From Psychrobacter urativorans (lineage in GTDB: Bacteria; Pseudomonadota; Gammaproteobacteria; Pseudomonadales; Moraxellaceae): a DNA stretch of 64,000 nucleotides. The translations under genes and the position numbers were made by a program. The notes below the pieces were generated by a model, which was given only the letters and a program-made list of their open reading frames with translations, searched no databases and was not told the origin of the DNA. The DNA lies in the NCBI RefSeq assembly GCF_904846695.1, contig NZ_CAJHBR010000004.1, positions 1 through 64,000 on the forward strand, written 5' to 3'. Position 1 is the first letter of the stretch. Each line of letters starts with the position of its first letter. This document shows positions 32,136-42,591 of the stretch, in pieces.

Positions 32136-32379
32136 GGATTCAAAACCCTATTAGTCAACAACTGCTTTGACAGCTATTTAATAAATAACAGCTAGCTAAG
32201 CTTAGTTACTATGGTTAATCGTTAATCCTAATTAACAAGAGTACAGCCATTATGGTGTGCTGATGGTATAAATTTCCCTTGGGTGCTGTGTTCCCAGAGA
32301 CTACACAAAATTCATCCTAGTAGCACTTCATTTGTTAAGCCAGTTCCTTATAGTTGATCGATTATACTAAGTAGTAGCC

Positions 32380-32421
32380 ATAAAAAAAGACAGTCTCTAT
32401 TAGTGAGGCTGTCTTTTTTTA
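32380..32421. terminator. Bidirectional terminator, nitroreductase / CYTH-CHAD
   Basis: AAAAAAGACAG...CTC and GAG...CTGTCTTTTTT pair with A and T runs on both sides, between convergent genes. The remaining bases of the 376-bp gap (32136-32512) show no gene. Confidence 0.85.
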
Positions 32422-32512
32422 TTGCTGCTATTTAAAAGTGCTTTAACAGTGTTTTACTATTACTTTTTTTACTATCAGTATTTGGCTACTGCTTTCTATA
32501 AAACCTTATTAA

Positions 32513-34201
32513 TTACCAGAAGGTAGCCGTACGGCGAACTTTAGCCAAGCGTTTTTGGCAGCGCTGCCAATCGCTTAGGGTTAAAGCGGCAAACCAACCA
32601 GCACCATAGAGTGCATTAACGTCAGTGGTAGATTTTTGCTGATAATAACGTTGGTATTGCTGATGATCTTGATGCTGACTTAAGGCTTGCTGAGCTTTAG
32701 TTAACTGCTTTAGGAAGCGTTTGGTTTTTTTACTAGCATATAGCGGGGCGGCAAATTCAGTAATATAACGTAAGTCGCTTAATTGACGCTGTACTTCATG
32801 TTGTGCAGCTTGCTGCTTTTCAACGCCAGTCATATGGCTAGCTACTACTGCCTCACTATCTACCTCAGTATCCTGTAAAGCAGGTTCTGATAGCTTTTCA
32901 CTTAAATCAGCGCTTAAATCATTACTGATGTCATCAGTTAAGCCATCGCTTAAGTCAACGAGTTGATGATCAGCCTTTAGTAGTTTTAGCTGCTTTTTAG
33001 CTAGTATTTTTGCTAGCTTAGCGACAGCTAAGGGAGCTGCTGAGTCTTCATCACTATCAGCACTCATGGCGAACTCAATCAGCTCCAGTAAGGTAATCTG
33101 GAAGTCATTAGCAGCAATAGCATTAATAGGAGTAATTTTTAGTTTAGCAATATCTGCTGTCCATTGTACGTTAGGGGCACCTTGCTGCACTAACTGGGGC
33201 TCAACATGAGCCGCTATATAAGCAAGCCCACGGTAGTGAGAGAGTAAGTGCTCTGTTTGTTTAAGAATTAGCGACCATTCAGGATTAATATGCTCTGAGA
33301 ACTTTTTAAAAGCTTTTAAGGCCACGCGCAGACGTCGGATACCCAGACGCAGTTGTAATAGATGACTGTCATCCTCACTACCTGCTACGATAGCACTACT
33401 ATTGGGTAGTATTTGTAGCAGACAGTTATGTACTACTGCCCGAATAAATTGTGGCAGACTCCTGCGCTCATCAACTTTTAATTGGCTAAGATCAGCACTG
33501 ACCGCTGGACTATGATCCTCGCCTTTGATCAGCAAGCCGCCACGCTCAGCTTTAGTCACAGTAGATAAGCATAATTTATAACGCTTACACCAAATTTTGG
33601 CAGTAGCAAATAAAAATTCAAGCTCGCCGCTTACTAACTCAAATTCTATCTCTTGAATAGGTTGGCATGAGCTAGCATCATTACCGTGAATAATTTGCCC
33701 ATAATCATAGGCCATTTCTACACGGTTAGGCAGTGCATTGCTATCGTTGCTAAGACTCTTATCACTATTCATATTGCTAGTATCGTTTAACAAGCGGGTA
33801 GTACGCTGCACATCAGTAACGTATTGCCGTGTTAGATTTTTTGTCAGCTTTTTTAATTTAAATTCAGCCAACGCTGGGGCAATAGGAGTGTCTTGATAAA
33901 GGCTTAAATCAGGCAGTAAATTATTATCATCAAGCATAGCTTGCACTTGGTTAGCATCCAACAAGGTATTGTGCTCTAAACGCGCCGCTAGGCCATCACC
34001 ACCGGCTTTAATAGTCTGTACCCAGTTACTACCTTCCTTACGGATACGCAGGCCAATACCAGCGTTTGCCAGTGTATAATCGGCGGTATCATAATAGTGA
34101 GCAGCCAGTTGACTGGTCTCAGATGATTTGACTTTTGCTTGGCGCATTAAGCCTTTTAGGCGTGCTGCTGGCACCAAAAATTTTAACTCTATCTCTTGCA
34201 T
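32513..34201 (-). CDS. CYTH and CHAD domain protein (inorganic triphosphatase-like)
   Basis: The 562-residue protein starts with a CYTH domain: EIELKF is the ExExK motif, then HYYDTADYTLANAGIGLRIRKEG. This tunnel domain hydrolyses triphosphate in YgiF-type enzymes. A CHAD domain follows from about residue 255 (LPQFIRAVVHNCLLQ..., HLLQLRLGIRRLRVALKAF), a helical histidine-rich polyphosphate-binding module. CHAD is interrupted near residues 410-450 by an Asp/Ser/Leu low-complexity insertion (LSDGLTDDISNDLSADLSEK). Together with ppk1 it suggests active polyphosphate metabolism. Confidence 0.9.
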   Translation of the reverse strand: MQEIELKFLVPAARLKGLMRQAKVKSSETSQLAAHYYDTADYTLANAGIGLRIRKEGSNWVQTIKAGGDGLAARLEHNTLLDANQVQAMLDDNNLLPDLSLYQDTPIAPALAEFKLKKLTKNLTRQYVTDVQRTTRLLNDTSNMNSDKSLSNDSNALPNRVEMAYDYGQIIHGNDASSCQPIQEIEFELVSGELEFLFATAKIWCKRYKLCLSTVTKAERGGLLIKGEDHSPAVSADLSQLKVDERRSLPQFIRAVVHNCLLQILPNSSAIVAGSEDDSHLLQLRLGIRRLRVALKAFKKFSEHINPEWSLILKQTEHLLSHYRGLAYIAAHVEPQLVQQGAPNVQWTADIAKLKITPINAIAANDFQITLLELIEFAMSADSDEDSAAPLAVAKLAKILAKKQLKLLKADHQLVDLSDGLTDDISNDLSADLSEKLSEPALQDTEVDSEAVVASHMTGVEKQQAAQHEVQRQLSDLRYITEFAAPLYASKKTKRFLKQLTKAQQALSQHQDHQQYQRYYQQKSTTDVNALYGAGWFAALTLSDWQRCQKRLAKVRRTATFW

Positions 34202-34351
34202 GCGAACCTTCTACTTGTAGAGTGATAATGTCACTATCCTATGAGAGGCCGCTACTAATAACAAGCTAAATTTGATGCGTTAAATACCAAGGTTAGTTAT
34301 CAGAGATATAGTTTTTATTAATAATCAGGATCAGGCTATATTTTGCAGGCT

Positions 34352-34390
34352 ATAAAAAAGCCGCCCTACATAAAGTAGGGCGGCTTTTTG
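34352..34390. terminator. Terminator of aceA
   Basis: AAAAAAGCCGCCCTAC and GTAGGGCGGCTTTTT form a 12-base GC-rich stem with A/T runs on both sides, just after the aceA stop on the minus strand. Confidence 0.9.
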
Positions 34391-34435
34391 GTTTAAACAT
34401 TTACTAGTTAGTGCATGTTTATAGGAGGATAAGGC

Positions 34436-36022
34436 CTATTTGAACTGATCCATAGTGTTTTTGCCACCACCAGCTTTAAGAGCGTTTTCACCTGAGAAGA
34501 TCTCTTTATGATCATCACCGATGTCAGAACCAGCCATTGCTTGGTGCTTAACTGCTTCAACACCTGCACGGATCTCTTTACGCTGTACGCCAGCAACATA
34601 AGCAAGCATACCATCTTCACCGAAGTAGCCTTTAGACAATTCGTTCATCTCTAGAGCTGCAGTATGGTAAGTAGGTAGAGTGATTAGATGATGGAATACA
34701 CCAGCTTCACGTGCTGCGTCTCTTTGGAAGCTCTTCGCAAGCTCATCAGCAGCAACGTTCAATTCTGTATCGTCGTAATCGCCGCTCATTAAGTTATCTT
34801 TGTTATAAGCAGAGATATCTTTACCTTCTTTTTCCCATGCAGCGATAACTTGCTTACGGAAGTTAAGAGTCCAGTTAAACGATGGGCTATTGTTATAGAC
34901 CAATTTCGCTTGTGGCTGTTGCTCTTTAATACGATCAACCATCATTTTGATGTGTTCAACGTTTGGTGTAGGAGTTTCGATCCATAGTAGATCAGCACCG
35001 TTTTCAAGAGCAGTCACACAGTCAAGAACAACGCGGTCAATATTAGTTTCTTCACGGAAGCTATATAGGCCGTTAGCTAAACGCTTAGGACGTACTAGTT
35101 TACCGTTATGCTTAAGTAAGCTGTCGTTTTCGTTAGCAGTTTCAAGCGTTACTTCTTCCATTTCGATGAAATCGATATATTTAGAAGCTAAATCACCAGG
35201 CTCATTCGATACTGGGATTTTTTGCGTTAGTGATGCGCCTTCAGAGTCAGTACGGGCAACGATAACGCCGTCTTCAACACCAAGCTCTAAGAATGCATAA
35301 CGGATAGCGTTAAGCTTTGAGATATAGTCTTCATGCGGTACAGTAACTTTACCCGCTTGGTGACCACATTGCTTAGCATCAGATACTTGGTTTTCGATTT
35401 GTAGGGCACAAGCACCCGCTTCGATAAGCTTTTTAGCAAACAAGTAAGTCGCTTCTTCGTTACCAAAACCGGCATCGATATCAGCAATAATTGGCACAAC
35501 ATGTGACTCGAAGTTTTCGATTTTCTCTTCGATAGCTTTAGTGTCTTGACCAGCTTCTTCAGCAGCGTTTAGCTCACGGAAGTAATCGTTCAATACTTTA
35601 GCATCAGCTTGACGTAAGAAAGTGTAGATCTCTTCGATAAGATCAGATACAGCTGTTTTTTCGTGCATAGATTGGTCAGGTAATGGACCAAACTCTGAAC
35701 GTAGTGCAGCTACCATCCAACCTGATAGATAGATGTATTTTTTTGAAGTAGTACCGAAATGTTTTTTGTTAGCATACATAGTTTGTTGAGCGATAAAACC
35801 ATGCCATGCACCTAAAGACTGAGTGTATTTAGAAGTATCTTGATCGTACTCTGCCATGTCTTGGCGCATGATTTTTGCAGTATATTTTGCAATGTCTAAA
35901 CCAGTTTTAAAGCGGTTTTGAACCATCATACGTGCAGCATCATTCTCGCTGATATGGTCCCAATTGCCGTATTTTTGTTTCAGTTCACGTACACGTTCAA
36001 TTGCAGATGTATAATTTGACAT
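34436..36022 (-). CDS. aceA: Isocitrate lyase
   Basis: AceA splits isocitrate to succinate and glyoxylate, the first step of the glyoxylate shunt. The catalytic loop is QCGHQAGKV (KxCGH type). The Mg-binding segment ADIDAGFGNE, ARTDSEGA and WIETPTPNVEHI are present. With 528 residues it is the longer isoform found in Moraxellaceae and Pseudomonas-type bacteria, about 95 longer than E. coli AceA. AAGGAGAAGTCTAG is a strong ribosome site. A LysR regulator is encoded divergently after a 961-bp gap. Malate synthase G is in this window, not adjacent. Confidence 0.97.
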   Translation of the reverse strand: MSNYTSAIERVRELKQKYGNWDHISENDAARMMVQNRFKTGLDIAKYTAKIMRQDMAEYDQDTSKYTQSLGAWHGFIAQQTMYANKKHFGTTSKKYIYLSGWMVAALRSEFGPLPDQSMHEKTAVSDLIEEIYTFLRQADAKVLNDYFRELNAAEEAGQDTKAIEEKIENFESHVVPIIADIDAGFGNEEATYLFAKKLIEAGACALQIENQVSDAKQCGHQAGKVTVPHEDYISKLNAIRYAFLELGVEDGVIVARTDSEGASLTQKIPVSNEPGDLASKYIDFIEMEEVTLETANENDSLLKHNGKLVRPKRLANGLYSFREETNIDRVVLDCVTALENGADLLWIETPTPNVEHIKMMVDRIKEQQPQAKLVYNNSPSFNWTLNFRKQVIAAWEKEGKDISAYNKDNLMSGDYDDTELNVAADELAKSFQRDAAREAGVFHHLITLPTYHTAALEMNELSKGYFGEDGMLAYVAGVQRKEIRAGVEAVKHQAMAGSDIGDDHKEIFSGENALKAGGGKNTMDQFK

Positions 36023-36983
36023 CTAGACTTCTCCTTGGTGGGTGTTAAAAGACTAACGAACAAAGTTTAATTTTAGATAAGCTTGGTTATAAAAATGATT
36101 TTAGCGATACTCACACTATTATCCATATAGCTGAGCTGCTATCGAACGTAGCAATAATTGCACTGAGTTGTAGCCAACACGATGGTAATAATAATATCGA
36201 AACTTAGGACTGATTATGACCCTAAGGGTGTTGCAGTTTGAGGTAACTATGAATAATTATTTATTCAGCATAAATCTTTGGCCTATTACCCTAAACAAAC
36301 TTGATGAAGAATACAAGGGCTATAACCAGACAAATTAATAAAAAATAGTTGGCAGTACATTACCATTTAGTAGATGATCTAATAGCTGGCAGCCCTAGTG
36401 TAGGCATAGCAGTTAGTGAATACTGATTAAACTATGGGCAGAATAAATCCAGTAAAGGCACAAACTGTTGTTAGTTATCCTAGTCTATAATGAGCTAAGT
36501 TGCCGTAAGCCAATCAATATAACTGCCGTTATTCAGCACAATGTATAATGTATTTGCGTTAACGCTTTTAGAGTAGTAGTGCTGAGGTATATTTTAACGT
36601 ATTTTAGCAGTTAGCAGTCGCTGATATCGCTAACTACTAATAAGAGGTGCTACAATGATCTATAGTATATTAGCAAATGGGTCATTAACATCAATCCGTG
36701 TTGTTTACGTTTTGACCTAACTATATTACTCACTATAACTACCTTAGTAAGATTTATCTAATTTATGATTGTTATCTCTAGTATTTACTTTATGTATAAT
36801 ATAGTAAAAACAATAGCTTGAAGCAATATATGTTAGATATTGATCGGTAGTATAGAACGAATTACAGGTTGAAATCTAGGATGATGTATTGATTTGATGG
36901 CTTATTAGACCATAATGCAGTAGAAAATTGCCAATATATTCAGTTTATAAAAAGCATTTATTTTTGAGCTAAGAGAAATACGT
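36023..36983. other. 961-bp intergenic region between aceA and a divergent LysR gene
   Basis: The longest gene-free stretch of the window. I found no frame above about 25 codons with good support. One 22-codon frame at about 36655-36723 (ATG after AAGAGGTGCTACA) is possible but unsupported. There is no clear terminator. It presumably carries the aceA and LysR promoters and regulator sites. Its size leaves room for a small RNA. Confidence 0.5.
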
Positions 36984-37982
36984 ATGAATTTGCAGCGGGT
37001 CGATTTGAATTTATTGGTACATTTGGATGTATTGCTCCGAGAAAAAAACGTAACGCGCGCAGCTGAGCAGTTGGGTATTACTCAGCCGGCTATGAGTAAT
37101 ATTTTGCGTCGCTTGCGTAAGCTATTTAATGACCCTTTACTGGTGCGTTCATCAGAAGGCATGACTCCTACGGAGCGTGCGCTTGAATTACAACCACGTA
37201 TCCGCGAAATATTGGCCGATCTGACGCAAGTATTAGAGCCACGCACTGAGTTCCGCCCTTATAGCACCTCACGTGTTTTTCGTATTATGACTTCAGACTA
37301 TGCTGAAGCCACTTTGGTGCCCAAATTAGTTAAAGCACTACGCTCAGAAGCCCCCAACGTTATTTTAGATTTTTTGACACCTTCAGATGTCTCTTATCGT
37401 GACATGGAACAAGGGCGAGTTGATCTGGCGATTAATCGGTTTAATGAGATACCACAAAGCTTTCATCAAGTACTGGTTTGGCGTGATACCTTTAGTTGCT
37501 TACTATCTGCCGATAGCCCTTATGCTAGTCGTTTTAATCTAAAAAACTATTTAAAAAGTCAGCATGTCTGGGTGTCAAAAACTGGAATGGGTGTTGGCTT
37601 TGGGGTCAATCCTGAAAAGTCAGGTGGGCTAGGCTCTATTGATCAAGCTCTGCAACGCTTAGGTCAGAAACGTCATATCAGTGTTTTTACCCGTCATTAT
37701 CAAATGCCAGCGATGCTAGCGGCTAATAAAGATTTGATTGCCACTTTGCCTACTCGAGTGGCCCGTATGCAAGCGACGAATGATAGTATTGTCATGAGAG
37801 AGCCGCCGTTTTTTATACCAGAGTTTGAGCTGACCATGGCATGGTCGCCATTACTCCAGCATCATCCAGCCCACCGCTGGTTGCGACAGCTGATTATGCA
37901 TGTGGCTCGTCAAGTAGTGGCTGATGAAGAAGAAAAAGAGCACGATATCCCATTGATTAACCAGCTGTTTGGACCGCAATAA
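36984..37982 (+). CDS. LysR-family transcriptional regulator
   Basis: A 332-residue LysR-type regulator. The winged HTH is at residues 1-65 (VDLNLLVHLDVLLREKNVTR, AAEQLGITQPAMSNILRRLR, DPLLVRSSEGMTPTERAL). A substrate-binding domain of the periplasmic-binding-protein type follows. The first residues MNLQRVDLNLL and the DPLLVR word place it in the NodD/LinR-like subgroup. It is divergent from aceA, so control of aceA is possible but the 961-bp spacing is long for a classical LysR arrangement. The effector is unknown. Confidence 0.93.
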   Translation: MNLQRVDLNLLVHLDVLLREKNVTRAAEQLGITQPAMSNILRRLRKLFNDPLLVRSSEGMTPTERALELQPRIREILADLTQVLEPRTEFRPYSTSRVFRIMTSDYAEATLVPKLVKALRSEAPNVILDFLTPSDVSYRDMEQGRVDLAINRFNEIPQSFHQVLVWRDTFSCLLSADSPYASRFNLKNYLKSQHVWVSKTGMGVGFGVNPEKSGGLGSIDQALQRLGQKRHISVFTRHYQMPAMLAANKDLIATLPTRVARMQATNDSIVMREPPFFIPEFELTMAWSPLLQHHPAHRWLRQLIMHVARQVVADEEEKEHDIPLINQLFGPQ

Positions 37983-38082
37983 CCGTTAACTATTGCCAAT
38001 AATTGGCACGGATTACAGTGCTGGTTCTGGTATACAAGAGTCTATTAACATTGACGCTACTCGTAAGCTTGACGCCTATAAA

Positions 38083-38200
38083 TAGAGCTTTGATTAACTG
38101 ATATGGATTTTTAATGAGTATAGAGCTTTGATTGATTAGTATAGAGCTTTGATTGATTAGTATAGAGCTTTGATTAAATAGTATGGATTTTTAATTAACT
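38083..38200. repeat. 21-bp tandem repeat downstream of the LysR gene
   Basis: AGTATAGAGCTTTGATTGAT plus one T recurs at 38117, 38138 and 38159, with more degenerate flanking units (TATGGATTTTTAAT) on both sides. No coding frame is seen in the 327-bp gap. Confidence 0.85.
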
Positions 38201-38215
38201 AATAATAATCGATAA

Positions 38216-38259
38216 AAAAGCCCAGCATCTCTTTTACTAGAAATACTGGGCTTTTTATT
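38216..38259. terminator. Terminator between LysR and purN (convergent)
   Basis: AAAAAAGCCCAG and CTGGGCTTTTT pair with A and T runs on both sides. Confidence 0.8.
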
Positions 38260-38309
38260 GGGCTTAAAAACTTAAATAGAGGTAACACGCTGTCAGTAAT
38301 ACTCTACCG

Positions 38310-38993
38310 TTATAACAGTAGTTTTAAAGGTAAGGTAGGTAAGTAGGACTCAGTATCTTGCAAATACCGTTCATTGATAGTTAGTACCCCTTTAGCCAAT
38401 AATAGCAGCGTCCATGGCAGTAGCTTATGCTCAATTTTTTGCACGCGAGCTTGTAGGCTGGTAGCAGTATCTTTGGCACCAACACTTAGCACGCCTTGGG
38501 TCAGTACTTGCCCAGCATCCAGCTCAGCGGTCACAACATGCACGCTACAGCCATGATGACTATCGCCCGCTTGTATGACACGCTGATGAGTGTCTAACCC
38601 TTTATAAGCCGGAAGCAAGGCAGGGTGTAGATTGACCATAGGAGCAATGCGCTTATCAATAAACTCAGCACTAACTACTCGCATAAATCCAGCCAATACT
38701 ATTAAGTCGGGCTGCCACTGTTGTAATTGTTCGCTGGCATGACGCTCAAAGGTCTTGATAGCCATGCGTTTGCCACTAGCAGTATGCGACAGTACCGCTA
38801 CTGGGATGCCAGCTTGTTGGGCACGAGTGATAGCATAAGCATCTTCACGATTGCTGATGATGCCCACGATATCGATTGGTAAAGCGCCCGACTGCATAGC
38901 GTCTATCAGTACTTGTAAGTTACTACCGTTACCAGATACTAAAACGGCTACACGCATAGGACTAGGCGCTTGCCTTAGAGGAGCTACCGACAT
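38310..38993 (-). CDS. purN: Phosphoribosylglycinamide formyltransferase
   Basis: PurN transfers a formyl group from 10-formyl-THF to GAR in purine synthesis. VAVLVSGNGSNLQVLIDAM is the phosphate-binding start. The catalytic Asn/His/Asp set lies in NLHPALLPAYKGLDTH and HHGCSVHVVTAELDAG. The 227 residues are slightly longer than E. coli because of a short N-terminal tail. Its ATG overlaps the purM stop (TAATG), so the two are translationally coupled. Confidence 0.96.
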   Translation of the reverse strand: MSVAPLRQAPSPMRVAVLVSGNGSNLQVLIDAMQSGALPIDIVGIISNREDAYAITRAQQAGIPVAVLSHTASGKRMAIKTFERHASEQLQQWQPDLIVLAGFMRVVSAEFIDKRIAPMVNLHPALLPAYKGLDTHQRVIQAGDSHHGCSVHVVTAELDAGQVLTQGVLSVGAKDTATSLQARVQKIEHKLLPWTLLLLAKGVLTINERYLQDTESYLPTLPLKLLL

Positions 38994-40048
38994 TAACGGT
39001 ACACCACTGCATCAGCTTCACGCTTGATCATTTCGCCAATGTGCCAAGCTTTTTCGCCTGCATCGGTCAAGGTTTTAAGAGCAGCAGCAGCTTTATCTTG
39101 TGGCACTACAATCACAAATCCCACCCCACAGTTAAAGGTGCGGTACATCTCGCTCTGTGCTATATTACCTTGGGTTTGTAGCCAAGTGAATAGCTCAGAG
39201 AACTGCCAGCTATTAGTATCAATACTAGCCGCTAAATGATCTGGTAATACCCGTGGTAAGTTGTCGGTAAGACCACCACCAGTGATATGTGACATCGCAT
39301 GTAGCGCTGCATTACCAACCGTATCTTGTAAGGCTTTAATAGCTTTGACATAGATACGAGTAGGGGCCATTAGGGCGTCTTGAATAGATTGACCGTCTAA
39401 TTGTTCAGTACTAGTAGTCACATCTATACCGCTAACTTCTATCACTTTGCGTACTAGTGAATAGCCGTTTGAATGTGCGCCACTTGATCCTAACGCTATC
39501 AGTACATCACCTTCAGCTACGTTTTCGCCAGTAATCACTTCAGCTTCTTCGACTACCCCAACACAAAATCCGGCTAAGTCATAATCGTCTTCTTGATACA
39601 TGCCTGGCATTTCGGCAGTCTCACCACCGATGAGCGCACAGTTAGCAAGCTTACAGCCCTCGCCAATACCAGTAACTACAGTAGCAGCAGTATCTATATC
39701 TAGCTTGCCAGTAGCATAATAATCCAAGAAGAATAATGGCTCTGCACCACAAACTAGTAGGTCATTAACACACATAGCGACCAGATCAATGCCGATAGTG
39801 TCGTGACGGTTTAGTTGTAGAGCTAGTCTGAGCTTAGTGCCTACACCATCTGTACCAGAGACCAAAAGTGGAGAGGTATAGCCGGTTGGAATACGGCATA
39901 AAGCACCGAAGCCACCAAGACCACCTACTACTTCAGGTCTAGTAGTGGCTTTGGCCACTGACTTGATACGCTGAACCAGCGCGTCGCCTGCGTCAATATC
40001 GACGCCTGCGTCTTTGTAGCTTAAAGAAGGCTTGTCACTCATGGTCAT
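38993..40048 (-). CDS. purM: Phosphoribosylformylglycinamidine cyclo-ligase (AIR synthetase)
   Basis: PurM closes the imidazole ring of AIR with ATP. Landmarks: [16 protein letters not shown] at the start, [53 protein letters not shown] and [13 protein letters not shown]. The length of 351 fits the family. Two ATG codons six bases apart are possible. It is the first gene of purM-purN and divergent from the perM homologue, as in many gammaproteobacteria. Confidence 0.97.
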   Translation of the reverse strand: MTMSDKPSLSYKDAGVDIDAGDALVQRIKSVAKATTRPEVVGGLGGFGALCRIPTGYTSPLLVSGTDGVGTKLRLALQLNRHDTIGIDLVAMCVNDLLVCGAEPLFFLDYYATGKLDIDTAATVVTGIGEGCKLANCALIGGETAEMPGMYQEDDYDLAGFCVGVVEEAEVITGENVAEGDVLIALGSSGAHSNGYSLVRKVIEVSGIDVTTSTEQLDGQSIQDALMAPTRIYVKAIKALQDTVGNAALHAMSHITGGGLTDNLPRVLPDHLAASIDTNSWQFSELFTWLQTQGNIAQSEMYRTFNCGVGFVIVVPQDKAAAALKTLTDAGEKAWHIGEMIKREADAVVYR

Positions 40049-40323
40049 CTCACAGTTAGAATAATGAATTGGGTTGGGCGGAGTAAATCAATAATGGTTG
40101 GCGCATTATACCCAAAAATAGCGGCTACTCGCAAAGCAACTTAGCAATAATCCGCTAACATTGCTAATAACAGCAAAATAAACCTATAAAACACAAAAAA
40201 TCACTGCTTTTTTTAGCTACTCTGCGATAATAAGGCATTTAAATTTTGCCAAACTTATTTGTTTTGTGCACAGTTTCTGCTACCTATTATATAGATATAA
40301 GCTTAAATTTAGGATTACTACTA

Positions 40324-41430
40324 ATGATAAATCAGACTATAGACCCTTTTTTCAGGCGTTTATTTATCGTCGTTGCTATTGTCATAGCCTTTGTGCTTTT
40401 GTATCTTATGGCGCCGGTCATCATACCGTTTGTATTTGCTTTTGTATTGGCCTATCTTTTTAACCCCTTAGTAAGAAAACTATCAAAGTATGTGCAACGT
40501 TGGATCGCCATTCTCTTGGTCTATGCGACTATTACTTTGAGTATGGTTTTACTGTTATGGTGGCTGATACCTACCTTATGGTATCAACTGCAAGCCGCTT
40601 GGGATTATTTACCCAAAGTATTGAACTGGTATAACGAGGTGGCCCGCCAGTGGTTCGTTGATAATACTCGTATCCGTATGCCGGTATTAGAGAGCAAAGG
40701 CTTTTCGGAGACTTTAGTGGGTTACATGCAAAGCCATTACGAGTTTTCTGATGCCGGAACTTGGGTTAGCCAGCTGTTGGCTTCGAGTATGAACTTCATT
40801 AATAGTGCCGGCCTGATTGTACTAGTACCTATTTTGACCTTTTATTTCTTATTTAACTGGGATAAACGTCTGCACAATTGGAAAATGGCTATACCCGCTG
40901 CTTACAGCAAAAAAGTCATTACTGTGGCACGCGAATGTGATCGGGCATTGATGGAGTTTGTCAAAGGGCAGTTACTGGTTATGGTATTGCTAGGAGTTAT
41001 TTATGCCGTTCAGCTTCAGCTCATCGGCTTAGAGCTGGGACTTATTATTGGCATGGGAGCAGGTATTGCCAGCTTCGTACCTTATTTAGGGTTTGGTCTA
41101 GGGTTTATAGCTTCAATTATCGCCGGTTTGTTCCAGTTCGGCTTAGACTGGTTCCATTTGTCGTTAATTGCTGGGGCTTTTTTAGTTGGACAAGCCGCTG
41201 AAGGGTATGTTTTACAGCCGCTATTGCTAGGGGACAAAATTGGCCTCTCGCCATTATGGGTTATCTTTGCCGTACTGGCAGGGGCTAGTCTATTAGGCTT
41301 CGTGGGTATGCTAATCGCATTACCAGTGTCGGCCGTGCTCAATGTATTGTTTCGTCATCTATATGCCTATTACCGTTCCACTGATTTTTATAAAGGTCGT
41401 AAGCAGTTAGAGCTTTTCGAAAGAAAATAG
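40324..41430 (+). CDS. AI-2E family transporter / PerM-like permease
   Basis: A polytopic inner-membrane protein of the UPF0118 (AI-2 exporter/PerM) family with about eight helices. The ATG at 40324 (AGGATTACTACT upstream) gives 368 residues; the frame extends to a TTG at 40246 without support. Typical segments are LAYLFNPLVRKLSKY, VPILTFYFLFNWDK, GMGAGIASFVPYLGFGLGF and LSPLWVIFAVLAGASLLGFVGMLIALP. Some members export autoinducer-2, others are sodium/proton antiporters. The next gene is hda, the usual neighbour of perM. Confidence 0.9.
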   Translation: MINQTIDPFFRRLFIVVAIVIAFVLLYLMAPVIIPFVFAFVLAYLFNPLVRKLSKYVQRWIAILLVYATITLSMVLLLWWLIPTLWYQLQAAWDYLPKVLNWYNEVARQWFVDNTRIRMPVLESKGFSETLVGYMQSHYEFSDAGTWVSQLLASSMNFINSAGLIVLVPILTFYFLFNWDKRLHNWKMAIPAAYSKKVITVARECDRALMEFVKGQLLVMVLLGVIYAVQLQLIGLELGLIIGMGAGIASFVPYLGFGLGFIASIIAGLFQFGLDWFHLSLIAGAFLVGQAAEGYVLQPLLLGDKIGLSPLWVIFAVLAGASLLGFVGMLIALPVSAVLNVLFRHLYAYYRSTDFYKGRKQLELFERK

Positions 41431-41787
41431 CTTAGCTAATTCCATATAGAGTACTGGCAGTTGCTATTCGTAGTGTTAAGGTCATAGTCCTGAGCTTATA
41501 GCGCTGAGGATCGAATACTAAACCTGCTTTAGGTAAGTTGTGCGCTAAAAGACTTGTCAGTCATTTTGTAATTATGGTATATATAGGGGCATTGTCTACT
41601 ATCTTGCATACTCTACATGTTAAGTTGTCTTATTTTTATAATTGGGCAGTTATGCAGGGTAGTAGGCATAACTAGCAGTTGTCTGTAGTAATAGTATCCC
41701 TGCTAGTATTTTTAAGTAGTATGATGTCATATTTGGCATTCTGTTTATTTTTAGTCTATCGTCCTACGCAAACTAAGTTGATGATTC
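41431..41787. other. Intergenic region perM homologue / hda
   Basis: About 357 AT-rich bp with no coding frame, tRNA or terminator that I can support. It probably contains an hda promoter. Confidence 0.4.
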
Positions 41788-42591
41788 ATGGCAAAAGCAC
41801 AGCTAAGTCTCAATCTGGACATTAAACACGATGCGAGCCTCAGTGACTTTTCTGGTCCCGGCTGGCTGTCTATCATTGATGCTATAAGGCAGTTACATGT
41901 CGGTTTAATCGGTCAGCTGTATCTGTTTGGTAGTCCTGCTACTGGTAAATCACATCTGCTATCGGCTATTTGTGAGTCTTTTATTGAAATGGATAGGTCG
42001 GCTATTTGCTTATCATTGAATGAGCTAATACATACTGATGTTAACGTATTGTCCTCGTTGGAGAATTTTGACGTCATTGCTATAGATGACCTAGAGGTAC
42101 TTGAGCATAGTAGCGAGTGGCAAGAGGCTTTGTTTCATTTAATAAACCGCAGCCGTGAAGGTCAACGTCAAATACTGTTTGCCGCCAATAAGCCGGCCAG
42201 CGAGCTACCCTTTAAGCTAACCGATCTATTGAGCCGTCTCGCCCAAGCGCCTACTTTTAAGGTCCCTAATGGCCATGATTTGGCCGATCGGCAAGCCTTA
42301 ATGCAGTCTATTTTGCGCCGCCGTGGCTGGCAGTTCGATGAGCGCATTCTCAATCATTTACTGACTGAAGGCCCACATCGTATTGGGGCTATGATGGAGG
42401 TATTAAATTACATTCAGCCTATGTTCTCAAACTTAGGCCGAAGTAATATCTCTAAAGCGGTTATTAGCGATGCACTGCGCACTATTGATGAGCAGACCCT
42501 TGCCGCTGAACTGGCTGATATTAGCCAAGAGACCCAAGTAGATCATGACGCTGCTACTCTAGATCAACATACCATGCCGCTAGACTTTTAA
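41788..42591 (+). CDS. hda: DnaA-related regulatory inactivator Hda
   Basis: Hda is a DnaA-paralogous AAA+ protein that, bound to the DNA clamp, stimulates ATP hydrolysis by DnaA. The N terminus KAQLSLNLD contains the QLxLxL clamp-binding motif. The Walker A is LFGSPATGKSHLL (residues 47-59). Walker B is VIAIDDLEVL, and LLSRLAQAPTFKV is near sensor/box VII. With 267 residues it is about 30 longer than E. coli, with the excess at the acidic C terminus. Confidence 0.92.
   Translation: MAKAQLSLNLDIKHDASLSDFSGPGWLSIIDAIRQLHVGLIGQLYLFGSPATGKSHLLSAICESFIEMDRSAICLSLNELIHTDVNVLSSLENFDVIAIDDLEVLEHSSEWQEALFHLINRSREGQRQILFAANKPASELPFKLTDLLSRLAQAPTFKVPNGHDLADRQALMQSILRRRGWQFDERILNHLLTEGPHRIGAMMEVLNYIQPMFSNLGRSNISKAVISDALRTIDEQTLAAELADISQETQVDHDAATLDQHTMPLDF

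Noticed and set aside
36655..36723. 22-codon frame in the aceA/LysR gap
   Set aside because: It is too short to support without conservation data, although AAGAGG lies upstream of the ATG.
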